From contig CANOGI010000148.1 in NCBI GenBank assembly GCA_947565475.1, positions 1-5,920 on the forward strand: 5,920 bases of DNA, in the 5' to 3' direction. Below the pieces are notes generated by a model. The model searched no databases. It saw nothing but the letters and a program-made list of their open reading frames with translations, and was not told where the DNA came from. A program made the position numbers and the translations under genes. This DNA comes from an uncultured Eubacteriaceae bacterium (GTDB lineage: Bacteria; Bacillota; Clostridia; Lachnospirales; CAG-274). Of this stretch, positions 1 to 5,870 are shown piece by piece; position 1 is the stretch's first letter, and the number at the start of each line of letters is the position of its first letter.

Positions 1-251
1 TCGTCATACTTTCCTCTGTAAACAAGATCATTCCACTCAGGTATATAATTTCCTAAAGGACAGCCTCCCTCAACGGGTTTTCCCGTATGGCAGAAAGGAA
101 TACCGCAGTTCATACATCTGGCGCCCTGCTCTCTCAAATCCTCAACGTCAAAATGAGTATGAAACTCGCCCCAGTCCTTAATTCTTTCCTTAGGCAATCT
201 GTCCTCGGGAAGCTTCCTGTCAAATTCCATAAATCCTGTAGGCTTACCCAT
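1..251 (-). CDS. gltD: Glutamate synthase small (beta) subunit, N-terminal part, cut by window edge
   Basis: This gene encodes the NADPH-oxidising partner of GltB. GltD takes electrons from NADPH through FAD and passes them through iron-sulfur clusters to the FMN of the large subunit, in the cytoplasm. The minus strand reads 83 complete codons from ATG at 251-249 and leaves through the left edge without a stop. The translation begins MGKPTGFMEFDRKLPEDRLP and contains a cysteine cluster, C46-x2-C49-x4-C54-x9-C64, followed by PLGNYIPEWNDLVYRGKYD. This is the typical N-terminal Fe-S domain of GltD and related dihydropyrimidine dehydrogenase-like proteins. The second cysteine group and the FAD and NADPH domains would lie beyond the edge. 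The start is supported by GAGGAG 8 nt upstream and by an 8-nt overlap with the gltB stop, which suggests translational coupling. The C54-C64 spacing is wider than the FC-x3/4-CP form common in proteobacterial GltD. Identity is very secure; completeness cannot be judged. Confidence 0.95.
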   Translation of the reverse strand, partial: MGKPTGFMEFDRKLPEDRLPKERIKDWGEFHTHFDVEDLREQGARCMNCGIPFCHTGKPVEGGCPLGNYIPEWNDLVYRGKYD

Positions 252-3200
252 TTACCGCACTCCTCTCACATACTTGTTTTTCTCCGATAACCACCTCGAA
301 CGCCTCCATCTTAGCGTCCTCGTCAGACATACCGTCCTCCACGCATTTTTTAATCTCATTAATAACCTTTTTATAGTCAAAAGGAATAACCTTAACAAAC
401 TTTTTAATCTCACTGTCAAAATTGTCGAGAATTTCTTTAGCGCGTGAACTTTTGGTATATTTATAATGATTTTCAATCATCTCTTTAAGCTCTGAGATAT
501 CTTCTTTATCCGAAATCTCCTCAATTGACACAAGCTGTTTATTGCATCTCTTCTCAAAATCCCCGTCTATATTATAAACAAAAGCGATACCGCCCGACAT
601 ACCGGCGCCAAAATTTGAGCCTGTCCGTCCCAAAACAACAACCCGTCCGCCGGTCATATACTCACAACCATGCTGGCCGATTCCCTCAACTACAGCTTTT
701 ATACCGCTGTTTCTGACACAGAAACGCTCTCCGGCTATACCGTTGATATACGCCTCGCCTTTAATGGCACCATAAAACGCCACATTTCCGATAATAACAT
801 TCTCATCGGCCTTAAACGGAGCCTTTTCAGGCGGAACCACAATAATTTTGCCCCCTGAGAGACCCTTTCCTATATAATCGTTTGAGTCTCCCTCAAGACG
901 CATGGTAACACCCCCTGAAAGAAAAGCCCCAAAACTCTGTCCCGCTGAACCTGAAAAGTTTAAATTTATTGTATCCTCCGGAAGTCCCTCCTCGCCATAC
1001 TTTTTGGCGATTTCTGAAGACAGAATAGTTCCGACAACACGGTTAATATTAGTGATTCCCATACTCGCCGAAACTTTTTTCCCACATTTAACGGCGGTTT
1101 CACAAAGCCTCAAAAGAGCGTTCACATCAAGAGTTTTCTCAAGCTCATGGTCTTGTTTAACATTAAAATATCTTTCCTTATCGTTTGTACAGATTTTTGT
1201 CTGATATAAAATGCTTGTGAGGTCAACACTTTTGGCTTTCCAGTTCTCTACCTTTTTTGGAGCAAGCTTCTCAACGTGCCCAATCATCTCCTCCACGGAT
1301 TTCACGCCTATTTTGGACATCCACTCTCTAAGGTCCTGGGCAATAAATCTCATAAAATTTTCCACATATTCCGGTTTTCCCTTAAATTTCTTTCTGAGTT
1401 CTGGATTTTGAGTAGCCACACCCACAGGACAAGTATCAAGATTACATACTCTCATCATTACACAGCCCATAGTGATAAGAGGGCCTGTCGCGAATCCAAA
1501 TTCCTCCGCCCCAAGCAAAGCCGCTATAGCGACGTCACGGCCTGTAAGAAGCTTTCCGTCAGTTTCAATAACTACTCTGTCGCGTAAATTATTCATAAGA
1601 AGAGCCTGATGGGTCTCAGCCACGCCAAGTTCCCACGGCAAGCCGGCGTGACGTACGCTCGTGCGGGGAGCCGCTCCCGTTCCCCCGTCATATCCGCTTA
1701 TAAGAATAACGTCCGCCCTGCCTTTCGCAACGCCTACGGCTATAGTGCCGACTCCCGCTTCCGATACAAGCTTAACGCTTATTCTCGCGTTTCTGTTGGC
1801 GTTTTTAAGGTCGTGTATAAGCTGGGCTAAATCCTCAATAGAGTAAATGTCGTGATGAGGAGGCGGGGAAATAAGGCTTACGCCAGGGGTTGAGTTTCTC
1901 GCTTTGGCTATCCATGGATAAACCTTTTTCCCCGGAAGATGTCCTCCCTCTCCTGGTTTAGCCCCCTGCGCCATTTTAATTTGAATTTCAACGGCGTTCT
2001 GAAGATAATTTATAGTGACTCCGAATCTCCCCGACGCCACCTGTTTAATAGCTGAGCATCTAAAGTCGCCGTTTTCGTCGGGTATAAACCTATCAGGATT
2101 TTCCCCGCCCTCTCCGCTGTTTGATTTTCCGCCAAGCCTGTTCATGGCTATAGCCATACACTGATGAGCTTCAAGACTGATTGAGCCATAGCTCATAGCT
2201 CCCGTTTTAAATCTTTTAACGATAGAATCCACAGACTCAACCTCGTCAATATTAATTGGCTTATCAACGGTTCTTATATCAAGAAGCCCTCTTATGTGAC
2301 AAAGATTCTCCGTTCTCTCGTTCATAAGTTTTGTATACTCTTTAAACAGCTTATAATCTCCCGTTTGGCAGGCCTTTTGAAGCTTATAAACGGATTCGGG
2401 ATTAAAGAGATGATATTCCCCTCCTCTCCTCCATTTATAGTTTCCGCCCGGTTCCAAAGGACTTTCCTTAGTCAGAGGGTCAAAAGCTTTCTCATGGCGA
2501 ATTTTCGTTTCCTTAGCTATATGTTTCTCCGAAAGCCCTCCGATTCTTGTAACTGTTCCGCTGAAATATTTGTCCACAACCTCCTCGGAAATACCGAGAG
2601 CCTCAAAAATCTGCGCCCCCTGATAACTCTGAATCGTGGAAATACCCATCTTAGACATAATTTTGACAATACCGCTTGTAACCACGTCTGAGTAAATTTT
2701 CACGGCTTCCTCAGCGGAAACAGCGATATACCCCTTATCAGACATATCCCTTAAAGTCTCATAAGCGAGATAAGGATTAACAGCGTTTACGCCGTATCCA
2801 AGCAGAACCGCGAAATGATGCACCTCTCTCGGCTCTCCTGTCTCAAGAATAACACTTACGTTCATTCTTGAACCTTTTCTTATAAGATGATGATGAACGC
2901 CTGATGACGCCAAAAGCGCCGGAATAGCGTATTTTTCCGAATTAACCCCTTTATCGGAAAGAATGATTATATTTCGCCCGTTCTCAACGGCAATATCAAC
3001 CGCCTTAAAAATATCATCGATAGCTTTAACCATACCGTCTTTTTCCTTCGCGTTGTAGAGCATAGGAATAGTGACAGAGTTAAAACCCCTTTCGTCAATA
3101 CGTTTAATTTTGTCAAGCTGTTCATCTGTAAGTATAGGCGTGGCGCATTTTATTCTTCTGCAATTTTCCTCCGTAGGATTTAAAAGATTTTTTTCTCCGC

Positions 3201-4965
3201 CGAGATATACAAGGGTACTTGTGACAACTTTTTCCCTTATAGCGTCAATTGGCGGATTAGTAACTTGGGCGAAAAGCTGTTTGAAATAATTGTATAAAAG
3301 CTGAGGTTTTTCGGATAAAACAGCTATAGGAGTATCCGTTCCCATAGCTGAAATCGGGTCTGTCCTCGTTTCAATAATTCCTCTTAAAGTTGTGTCCACG
3401 TCTTCCCATGTATAACCAAACGCTTTTTGCCTTGTAAGCAGGGGCTCTTTCTCGTCAAACTCATTTTCCTTGTTCACGAATATATTCTCAAGCTCGATAA
3501 AACGTTTGGCTATAAGTTCTCCATATGGCTGCTTTAAAGTATCGTCCTTTATTTTCTCTACAAGCTCACGCCAATTTTGAGACGGCTTTTCCGACTGTTT
3601 AATGTTGTCAAGATTAATAAGATTTTTATTAAGCCATTCTCTGTATGGGTGCTCTGACACAATAGCGCTCTTAATCTCATCATCCTCAATAATACGACCC
3701 GCCTCAGTGTCGATAAGAAGCATTTTCCCCGGCTCAAGCCTGTCTTTTTTTACAATGTCCTCGGCGGGAATATCTAAAACCCCCACTTCCGACGAGAGAA
3801 TAACCATATCGTCTTTCGTAACATAATATCTCGCTGGTCGAAGTCCGTTTCTGTCAAGAGTGGCGCCCACTCTCACACCGTCCGTAAATCCTATAGCGGC
3901 CGGTCCGTCCCATGGTTCTGTCATACAGCTTGAGTATTCATAAAAAGCCCTTTTATCGTCAGACATAGCGAAATCATTTTCCCATGGCTCAGGAATAGCC
4001 ATCATAATCGCTTTAGGAAGAGAATACCCCGAAAGGGTAAGCATATTCACAAAATTGTCAAACATGGCAGAATCGCTTCCGTCCTCGTTAATGACAGGAT
4101 AAATTTTCTTAATATCCTCACCGAAAACATCTGTCTCAAACATTTTCTCTCTTGCCTTAACCCAGTTCACATTGCCTCTTATAGTGTTAATTTCCCCGTT
4201 ATGAATAATATATCTGTTAGGGTGCGCCCTTTCCCAGCTTGGGAAAGTATTCGTACTGAAACGGGAATGCACCATAGCGATAGCGGTCTTGACGTCAAGG
4301 TCCATAAGGTCTAAATAAAATCTGTTTACCTGCTCAGGAGTAAGCATACCTTTATACACAATAGTTTTTGATGACAATGAGGCGAAATAAAAATAACTGT
4401 CCTTATCCTCATCGCAAAACCTTATGGCTTTCTCAGACCGCTTTAAAATAACAAAAAGTTTTCTCTCAAACTCATCGCCGACATTTATATCGTCCGCCTT
4501 TTTTATAAAAACCTGCACAATCCTCGGAACGGCTTCTTTCGCGCTTTTCCCAATACAATTAGCGTATGTCGGCACCTCTCTCATTCCGAGATAATTCTGC
4601 CCTTCTTCCTCTACAATTTTTTCCAGTTTCCTGAGAGATTTTGTTCTTGTCTCAAAATCCGGAGACAAAAAAAGCATACCCACTCCGTACTCTCCTTCTT
4701 TGGGTAGCTTAATGTCTTCGTTCATACACACTTTCTTCATAAAAGCGTGAGGTATCTGAATTAAAATCCCGGCTCCGTCGCCAGTATCAGGTTCGCTTCC
4801 AACGCCTCCTCTGTGGGCGAGATTTTTTAAAATCTGAATCGCGCTGTCAATAATGTCATGAGACTTCTTTCCTTTAATATTGGCGATAAGGCCAATACCG
4901 CACGCGTCATGCTCAAATTTAGGGTCATACAGCCCTCGCTTAGGTGGTAAACCTTTGAAATCCAC
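244..4965 (-). CDS. gltB: Glutamate synthase large (alpha) subunit, complete
   Basis: The product makes glutamate from glutamine and 2-oxoglutarate; ammonia released at the N-terminal site travels through an internal tunnel to the FMN site. All 1573 residues read without interruption. After a predicted 21-residue propeptide comes catalytic Cys22 (DACGIG), the start of a class II glutaminase domain (about 22-430) with HSRF at 233-236, HNGE at 255-258 and RNGLRPAR from 372. A central domain (about 480-790) carries MGTD at 541-544 and HHHLIR from 691. The FMN/2-oxoglutarate domain (about 850-1215) shows GAMSYGSIS (M924), NSGEGGE (949-955), AKPGEGGH (Lys1003), SGYDGGTGA (1090-1098) and the 3Fe-4S ligands C1168-x5-C1174-x4-C1179. 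The C-terminal GXGXG beta-helix (about 1290-1485) includes FSGSAGQSFGAF (1337-1348), then a charged tail. The length is slightly above the roughly 1480-1530 usual for bacteria, partly from a tail of about 35 residues before the stop. The next gene is gltD, overlapping by 8 nt. Confidence 0.98.
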   Translation of the reverse strand: MDFKGLPPKRGLYDPKFEHDACGIGLIANIKGKKSHDIIDSAIQILKNLAHRGGVGSEPDTGDGAGILIQIPHAFMKKVCMNEDIKLPKEGEYGVGMLFLSPDFETRTKSLRKLEKIVEEEGQNYLGMREVPTYANCIGKSAKEAVPRIVQVFIKKADDINVGDEFERKLFVILKRSEKAIRFCDEDKDSYFYFASLSSKTIVYKGMLTPEQVNRFYLDLMDLDVKTAIAMVHSRFSTNTFPSWERAHPNRYIIHNGEINTIRGNVNWVKAREKMFETDVFGEDIKKIYPVINEDGSDSAMFDNFVNMLTLSGYSLPKAIMMAIPEPWENDFAMSDDKRAFYEYSSCMTEPWDGPAAIGFTDGVRVGATLDRNGLRPARYYVTKDDMVILSSEVGVLDIPAEDIVKKDRLEPGKMLLIDTEAGRIIEDDEIKSAIVSEHPYREWLNKNLINLDNIKQSEKPSQNWRELVEKIKDDTLKQPYGELIAKRFIELENIFVNKENEFDEKEPLLTRQKAFGYTWEDVDTTLRGIIETRTDPISAMGTDTPIAVLSEKPQLLYNYFKQLFAQVTNPPIDAIREKVVTSTLVYLGGEKNLLNPTEENCRRIKCATPILTDEQLDKIKRIDERGFNSVTIPMLYNAKEKDGMVKAIDDIFKAVDIAVENGRNIIILSDKGVNSEKYAIPALLASSGVHHHLIRKGSRMNVSVILETGEPREVHHFAVLLGYGVNAVNPYLAYETLRDMSDKGYIAVSAEEAVKIYSDVVTSGIVKIMSKMGISTIQSYQGAQIFEALGISEEVVDKYFSGTVTRIGGLSEKHIAKETKIRHEKAFDPLTKESPLEPGGNYKWRRGGEYHLFNPESVYKLQKACQTGDYKLFKEYTKLMNERTENLCHIRGLLDIRTVDKPINIDEVESVDSIVKRFKTGAMSYGSISLEAHQCMAIAMNRLGGKSNSGEGGENPDRFIPDENGDFRCSAIKQVASGRFGVTINYLQNAVEIQIKMAQGAKPGEGGHLPGKKVYPWIAKARNSTPGVSLISPPPHHDIYSIEDLAQLIHDLKNANRNARISVKLVSEAGVGTIAVGVAKGRADVILISGYDGGTGAAPRTSVRHAGLPWELGVAETHQALLMNNLRDRVVIETDGKLLTGRDVAIAALLGAEEFGFATGPLITMGCVMMRVCNLDTCPVGVATQNPELRKKFKGKPEYVENFMRFIAQDLREWMSKIGVKSVEEMIGHVEKLAPKKVENWKAKSVDLTSILYQTKICTNDKERYFNVKQDHELEKTLDVNALLRLCETAVKCGKKVSASMGITNINRVVGTILSSEIAKKYGEEGLPEDTINLNFSGSAGQSFGAFLSGGVTMRLEGDSNDYIGKGLSGGKIIVVPPEKAPFKADENVIIGNVAFYGAIKGEAYINGIAGERFCVRNSGIKAVVEGIGQHGCEYMTGGRVVVLGRTGSNFGAGMSGGIAFVYNIDGDFEKRCNKQLVSIEEISDKEDISELKEMIENHYKYTKSSRAKEILDNFDSEIKKFVKVIPFDYKKVINEIKKCVEDGMSDEDAKMEAFEVVIGEKQVCERSAVNG
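260..265 (-). promoter_or_regulatory. Ribosome binding site of gltD
   Basis: The minus strand reads GAGGAG, then the 8-nt spacer TGCGGTAA, then ATG. The site lies inside the last codons of gltB. It fixes the gltD start at 251 rather than the in-frame ATG seven codons later, and allows ribosomes ending gltB to restart on gltD. Confidence 0.8.
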
Positions 4966-4973
4966 AATATCAA

Positions 4974-4980
4974 TCCTTCC
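4974..4980 (-). promoter_or_regulatory. Ribosome binding site deciding the GTG start of gltB
   Basis: The minus strand reads GGAAGGA, an 8-nt spacer TTGATATT, then GTG at 4965-4963. No in-frame ATG lies between this GTG and an in-frame TAA about 40 nt upstream. The start also places the catalytic cysteine at residue 22, consistent with a short cleaved propeptide. GTG rather than ATG is therefore the likely start codon. Confidence 0.8.
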
Positions 4981-5014
4981 ATAAACAATAAAATATTCTT
5001 CTTAAAATTAAATT

Positions 5015-5043
5015 ATTATAAAAATTTACTTTACCATCAATAA
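5015..5043 (-). promoter_or_regulatory. Candidate gltB promoter (good -10, poor -35)
   Basis: On the minus strand a perfect TATAAT (5020-5015) lies about 50 nt before the gltB start, giving a predicted leader of about 43 nt. The hexamer 17 nt upstream is TTATTG (5043-5038), which matches TTGACA poorly, so the promoter may need an activator or may lie elsewhere. The -35 position falls inside the left arm of the long inverted repeat at 5037-5139. In such AT-rich DNA the TATAAT could be chance. Confidence 0.35.
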
Positions 5044-5139
5044 ACTTGAAAATAAGCAAACTTTAGACACATAGACAACTATCCCACGACACGGCAAAAA
5101 ATCCTGTACGCCGAGCTTGTTTATTTTTAAGTTTGTTGA
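5037..5139. repeat. Imperfect 25-nt inverted repeat flanking a 51-nt centre
   Basis: The arm at 5038-5062 (starts CAATAAACTTG) is the reverse complement of 5114-5138 (ends AAGTTTGTTG) at 21 of 25 positions; T5037/A5139 adds one pair. All four differences are transitions. Read as plus-strand RNA, three are G-U wobbles and one is an A-C mismatch, so a plus transcript folds better than a minus one (one wobble, three mismatches). The centre can form two small hairpins: ATAG/CTAT (5071-5074 with 5079-5082) and CGGC/GCCG (5092-5095 with 5110-5113). The element could be a structured RNA, a small non-autonomous mobile repeat (MITE-like) or a regulatory dyad upstream of gltB. No target-site duplication was found. 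The repeat itself is read directly; its role is unknown. Confidence 0.7.
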
Positions 5140-5159
5140 CTACGCTTCCCTCAAAACTT
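5129..5159. repeat. Hairpin competing with the right arm of the long inverted repeat
   Basis: AAGTTTGTTGA at 5129-5139 can pair with TCAAAACTT at 5151-5159 through 9 base pairs with a 2-nt bulge (GT) and an 11-nt loop (CTACGCTTCCC). It uses the outer part of the arm at 5114-5138, so this fold and the long stem exclude each other. There is no T-tract on either side, so it is not a simple terminator. Confidence 0.4.
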
Positions 5160-5266
5160 TACTGCGGTTACATAGTTTAGAAAGAAGTATACTACATATC
5201 GGACAGAGTCTTACGGCGCTTAGTCTACATAACAACAAATTTTTTGAAAACAAGTCATGTTTTCTA

Positions 5267-5319
5267 AGTCTCCCGTCAGTAAATATTGACTTAATATCCG
5301 ATAAATTTATCCCGGGACT
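5267..5319. repeat. Small branched fold closed by AGTCTCCCG/CGGGACT
   Basis: AGTCTCCCG (5267-5275) pairs with CGGGACT (5313-5319) if two bases bulge. Enclosed are a short hairpin at 5276-5289 (TCAG/TTGA with loop TAAATA) and the perfect 12-nt palindrome GATAAATTTATC at 5300-5311. Together they would make a three-way junction. The stems are short and could be chance; no known riboswitch consensus was recognised. Confidence 0.3.
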
Positions 5320-5351
5320 ATATTTTACTATATAATCAATTAAAATGCAAG

Positions 5352-5391
5352 TTTTTTATCAAAATAATTTATATTTTTTTTTGATAAAAAA
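5352..5391. repeat. Perfect 13-bp AT-rich inverted repeat
   Basis: TTTTTTATCAAAA at 5352-5364 is exactly complementary to TTTTGATAAAAAA at 5379-5391, around a 14-nt AT-only centre. Each arm has only one G/C base and no T-tract follows on the plus strand, so an intrinsic terminator is unlikely. A protein-binding dyad or a curved A-tract region in the intergenic space fits better. Confidence 0.5.
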
Positions 5392-5406
5392 ACCAAATCA
5401 TTTTAT

Positions 5407-5432
5407 TTGACATAAGAAAAATCCTTTATAAT
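5407..5432 (+). promoter_or_regulatory. Perfect TTGACA and TATAAT hexamers at 14-nt spacing
   Basis: TTGACA (5407-5412) and TATAAT (5427-5432) are both exact sigma-A consensus hexamers, but the spacer is 14 nt instead of 16-18, which normally gives poor activity. The TATAAT overlaps the left arm of the dyad at 5425-5464. If used, the leader to the flgM-like gene would exceed 400 nt. Confidence 0.25.
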
Positions 5433-5464
5433 CGCATTTTTCAATAATTAATGTTGATTATAAA
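5425..5464. repeat. Dyad with TATAAT on both strands
   Basis: TTTATAATC (5425-5433) and GATTATAAA (5456-5464) are perfect reverse complements. Inner pairs G5434-T5455 and CATT/AATG (5435-5438 with 5450-5453, one bulged T) extend the stem to about 14 pairs. Each arm holds TATAAT in opposite orientation (plus 5427-5432, minus 5462-5457), so the element could be an operator or a pair of divergent -10 sites. Confidence 0.45.
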
Positions 5465-5572
5465 TAAATACTCTTAAAAATCTTAACAGCCAAAATTCTG
5501 CAAGAAAATATATATCACCCTGCAAAATTTAAGTCTATTGTATAGATTTATGTACAAAGCTTAATTTAAGTG

Positions 5573-5599
5573 TTTTAAATTTGTTTAAAATTTTTTTTT
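5573..5599 (+). repeat. AT-only hairpin followed by nine Ts
   Basis: TTTTAAA (5573-5579), loop TTTG, TTTAAAA (5584-5590) and then nine Ts (5591-5599) have the outline of an intrinsic terminator, but the stem contains no G or C and would be unstable. It is listed as a repeat rather than a terminator. Confidence 0.3.
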
Positions 5600-5610
5600 A
5601 AAAGTATAAT
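5581..5610 (+). promoter_or_regulatory. Weak promoter candidate TTGTTT-18-TATAAT
   Basis: TTGTTT (5581-5586) is followed after 18 nt by a perfect TATAAT (5605-5610), pointing towards the flgM-like gene about 260 nt away. If used, the transcript would begin shortly before the possible stem at 5644-5719. The -35 match is only partial and the surrounding DNA is almost pure A/T. Confidence 0.25.
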
Positions 5611-5643
5611 TTTTTTCATATTTTCTGACGATATAATTTATGA

Positions 5644-5725
5644 GCGACTATCCAACCGGCTAAAATATTGATATAAACGGGAATTTGTGTAATCCCCAGA
5701 GCTTAATATTTTAAGTCGCGTTTTT
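5644..5725 (+). other. Possible leader fold ending in a T-tract upstream of the flgM-like gene
   Basis: GCGACT (5644-5649) and AGTCGC (5714-5719) are exact complements enclosing 64 nt; G then five Ts (5721-5725) follow. Inside, GGGA/TCCC (5679-5682 with 5693-5696) and the 5-bp hairpin CTTAATATTTTAAG (5702-5715) can form; the latter overlaps the closing stem and so competes with it. This could be an attenuator-like leader. No c-di-GMP riboswitch core or T-box sequence was recognised, and the pairing may be chance. Confidence 0.25.
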
Positions 5726-5753
5726 ATAAATATTATCGCTTTGTGAATATTTA

Positions 5754-5782
5754 TTGATTTTGTCTGACAATATATTTATAAG
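5754..5782 (+). promoter_or_regulatory. Best sigma-A-like promoter for the flgM-like gene
   Basis: TTGATT (5754-5759) and TATAAG (5777-5782) are separated by the optimal 17 nt. Transcription would begin near 5789 and give a leader of roughly 80 nt. An 11-nt dyad, TTGTCTGACAA (5759 region to 5770), sits in the spacer and could be an operator. The match is good but not perfect. Confidence 0.45.
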
Positions 5783-5854
5783 GAAAATAAATCGCTGTTA
5801 TCGTTTTGCTTTTTAATTTCACAGTTGTTCGTGTTGTCTAAAAATTTATTTAAA

Positions 5855-5864
5855 AAGGCAGGTG
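5855..5864 (+). promoter_or_regulatory. Ribosome binding site of the flgM-like gene
   Basis: AAGGCAGGTG resembles the ideal AAGGAGGTG interrupted by one extra C. The AGGTG part (5860-5864) lies 6 nt before ATG at 5871. This strongly supports 5871 as a true start even though only 50 nt of the gene are visible. Confidence 0.7.
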
Positions 5865-5870
5865 TCTATT

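Larger units (their letters stand above)
4981..5870. other. Long intergenic region between divergent gltB and flgM-like gene
   Basis: No credible protein-coding gene, tRNA or rRNA is visible in these roughly 890 nt. The left third (5037 to about 5340) has moderate GC, for example 21 G/C in 5041-5100 and 23 in 5101-5160, and holds a long inverted repeat and smaller folds. The right part (5341-5870) is extremely AT-rich, 8 G/C in 5341-5400 and 7 in 5581-5640, and contains AT dyads and promoter-like hexamers. The compositional break near 5340 suggests two different histories. gltB by contrast is around 40-48% GC in the lines counted. Confidence 0.7.

Noticed and set aside
252..476. A 74-codon minus-strand frame overlapping the 3' end of gltB.
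   Set aside because: It is an out-of-frame reading of the gltB tail, rich in leucine and arginine, and gltB is clearly the conserved frame here.
902..1204. A 100-codon plus-strand frame opposite gltB, and others such as 2296-2691 and 1276-1587.
   Set aside because: They lie wholly within the conserved gltB coding sequence on the other strand, without ribosome binding sites or recognisable products; they are by-products of gltB codon use.
1..4965. Frameshift, intein or unusual fusion in the long gltB gene.
   Set aside because: All glutaminase, FMN, 3Fe-4S and GXGXG motifs follow in the normal order at normal spacing. The slightly large size is explained by the propeptide and the C-terminal tail.
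5280..5304. TAAA followed by TCCGATAA, resembling a sigma-28 flagellar promoter.
   Set aside because: The spacing is 13 nt instead of about 15, the first base of the -10 differs, and it lies almost 570 nt before the flgM-like start. CCGATAA is also part of the palindrome at 5300-5311.
5117..5335. A 72-codon open frame on the plus strand starting at TTG.
   Set aside because: The TTG lies inside the inverted repeat arm, no Shine-Dalgarno sequence precedes it, and the product has no recognisable domain or regular composition. It could be a decayed fragment, but nothing supports expression.
5573..5599. Hairpin plus T-tract as an intrinsic terminator.
   Set aside because: The 7-bp stem contains only A-T pairs, and no gene ends just upstream on the plus strand, so a terminator has nothing to stop.
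4966..5870. T-box, c-di-GMP or glutamine riboswitch, CRISPR array, or tRNA in the intergenic region.
   Set aside because: No conserved core of these RNAs, no regularly spaced direct repeats, and no tRNA-like TTC-loop and acceptor pairing were found by eye. A covariance-model search would be decisive.
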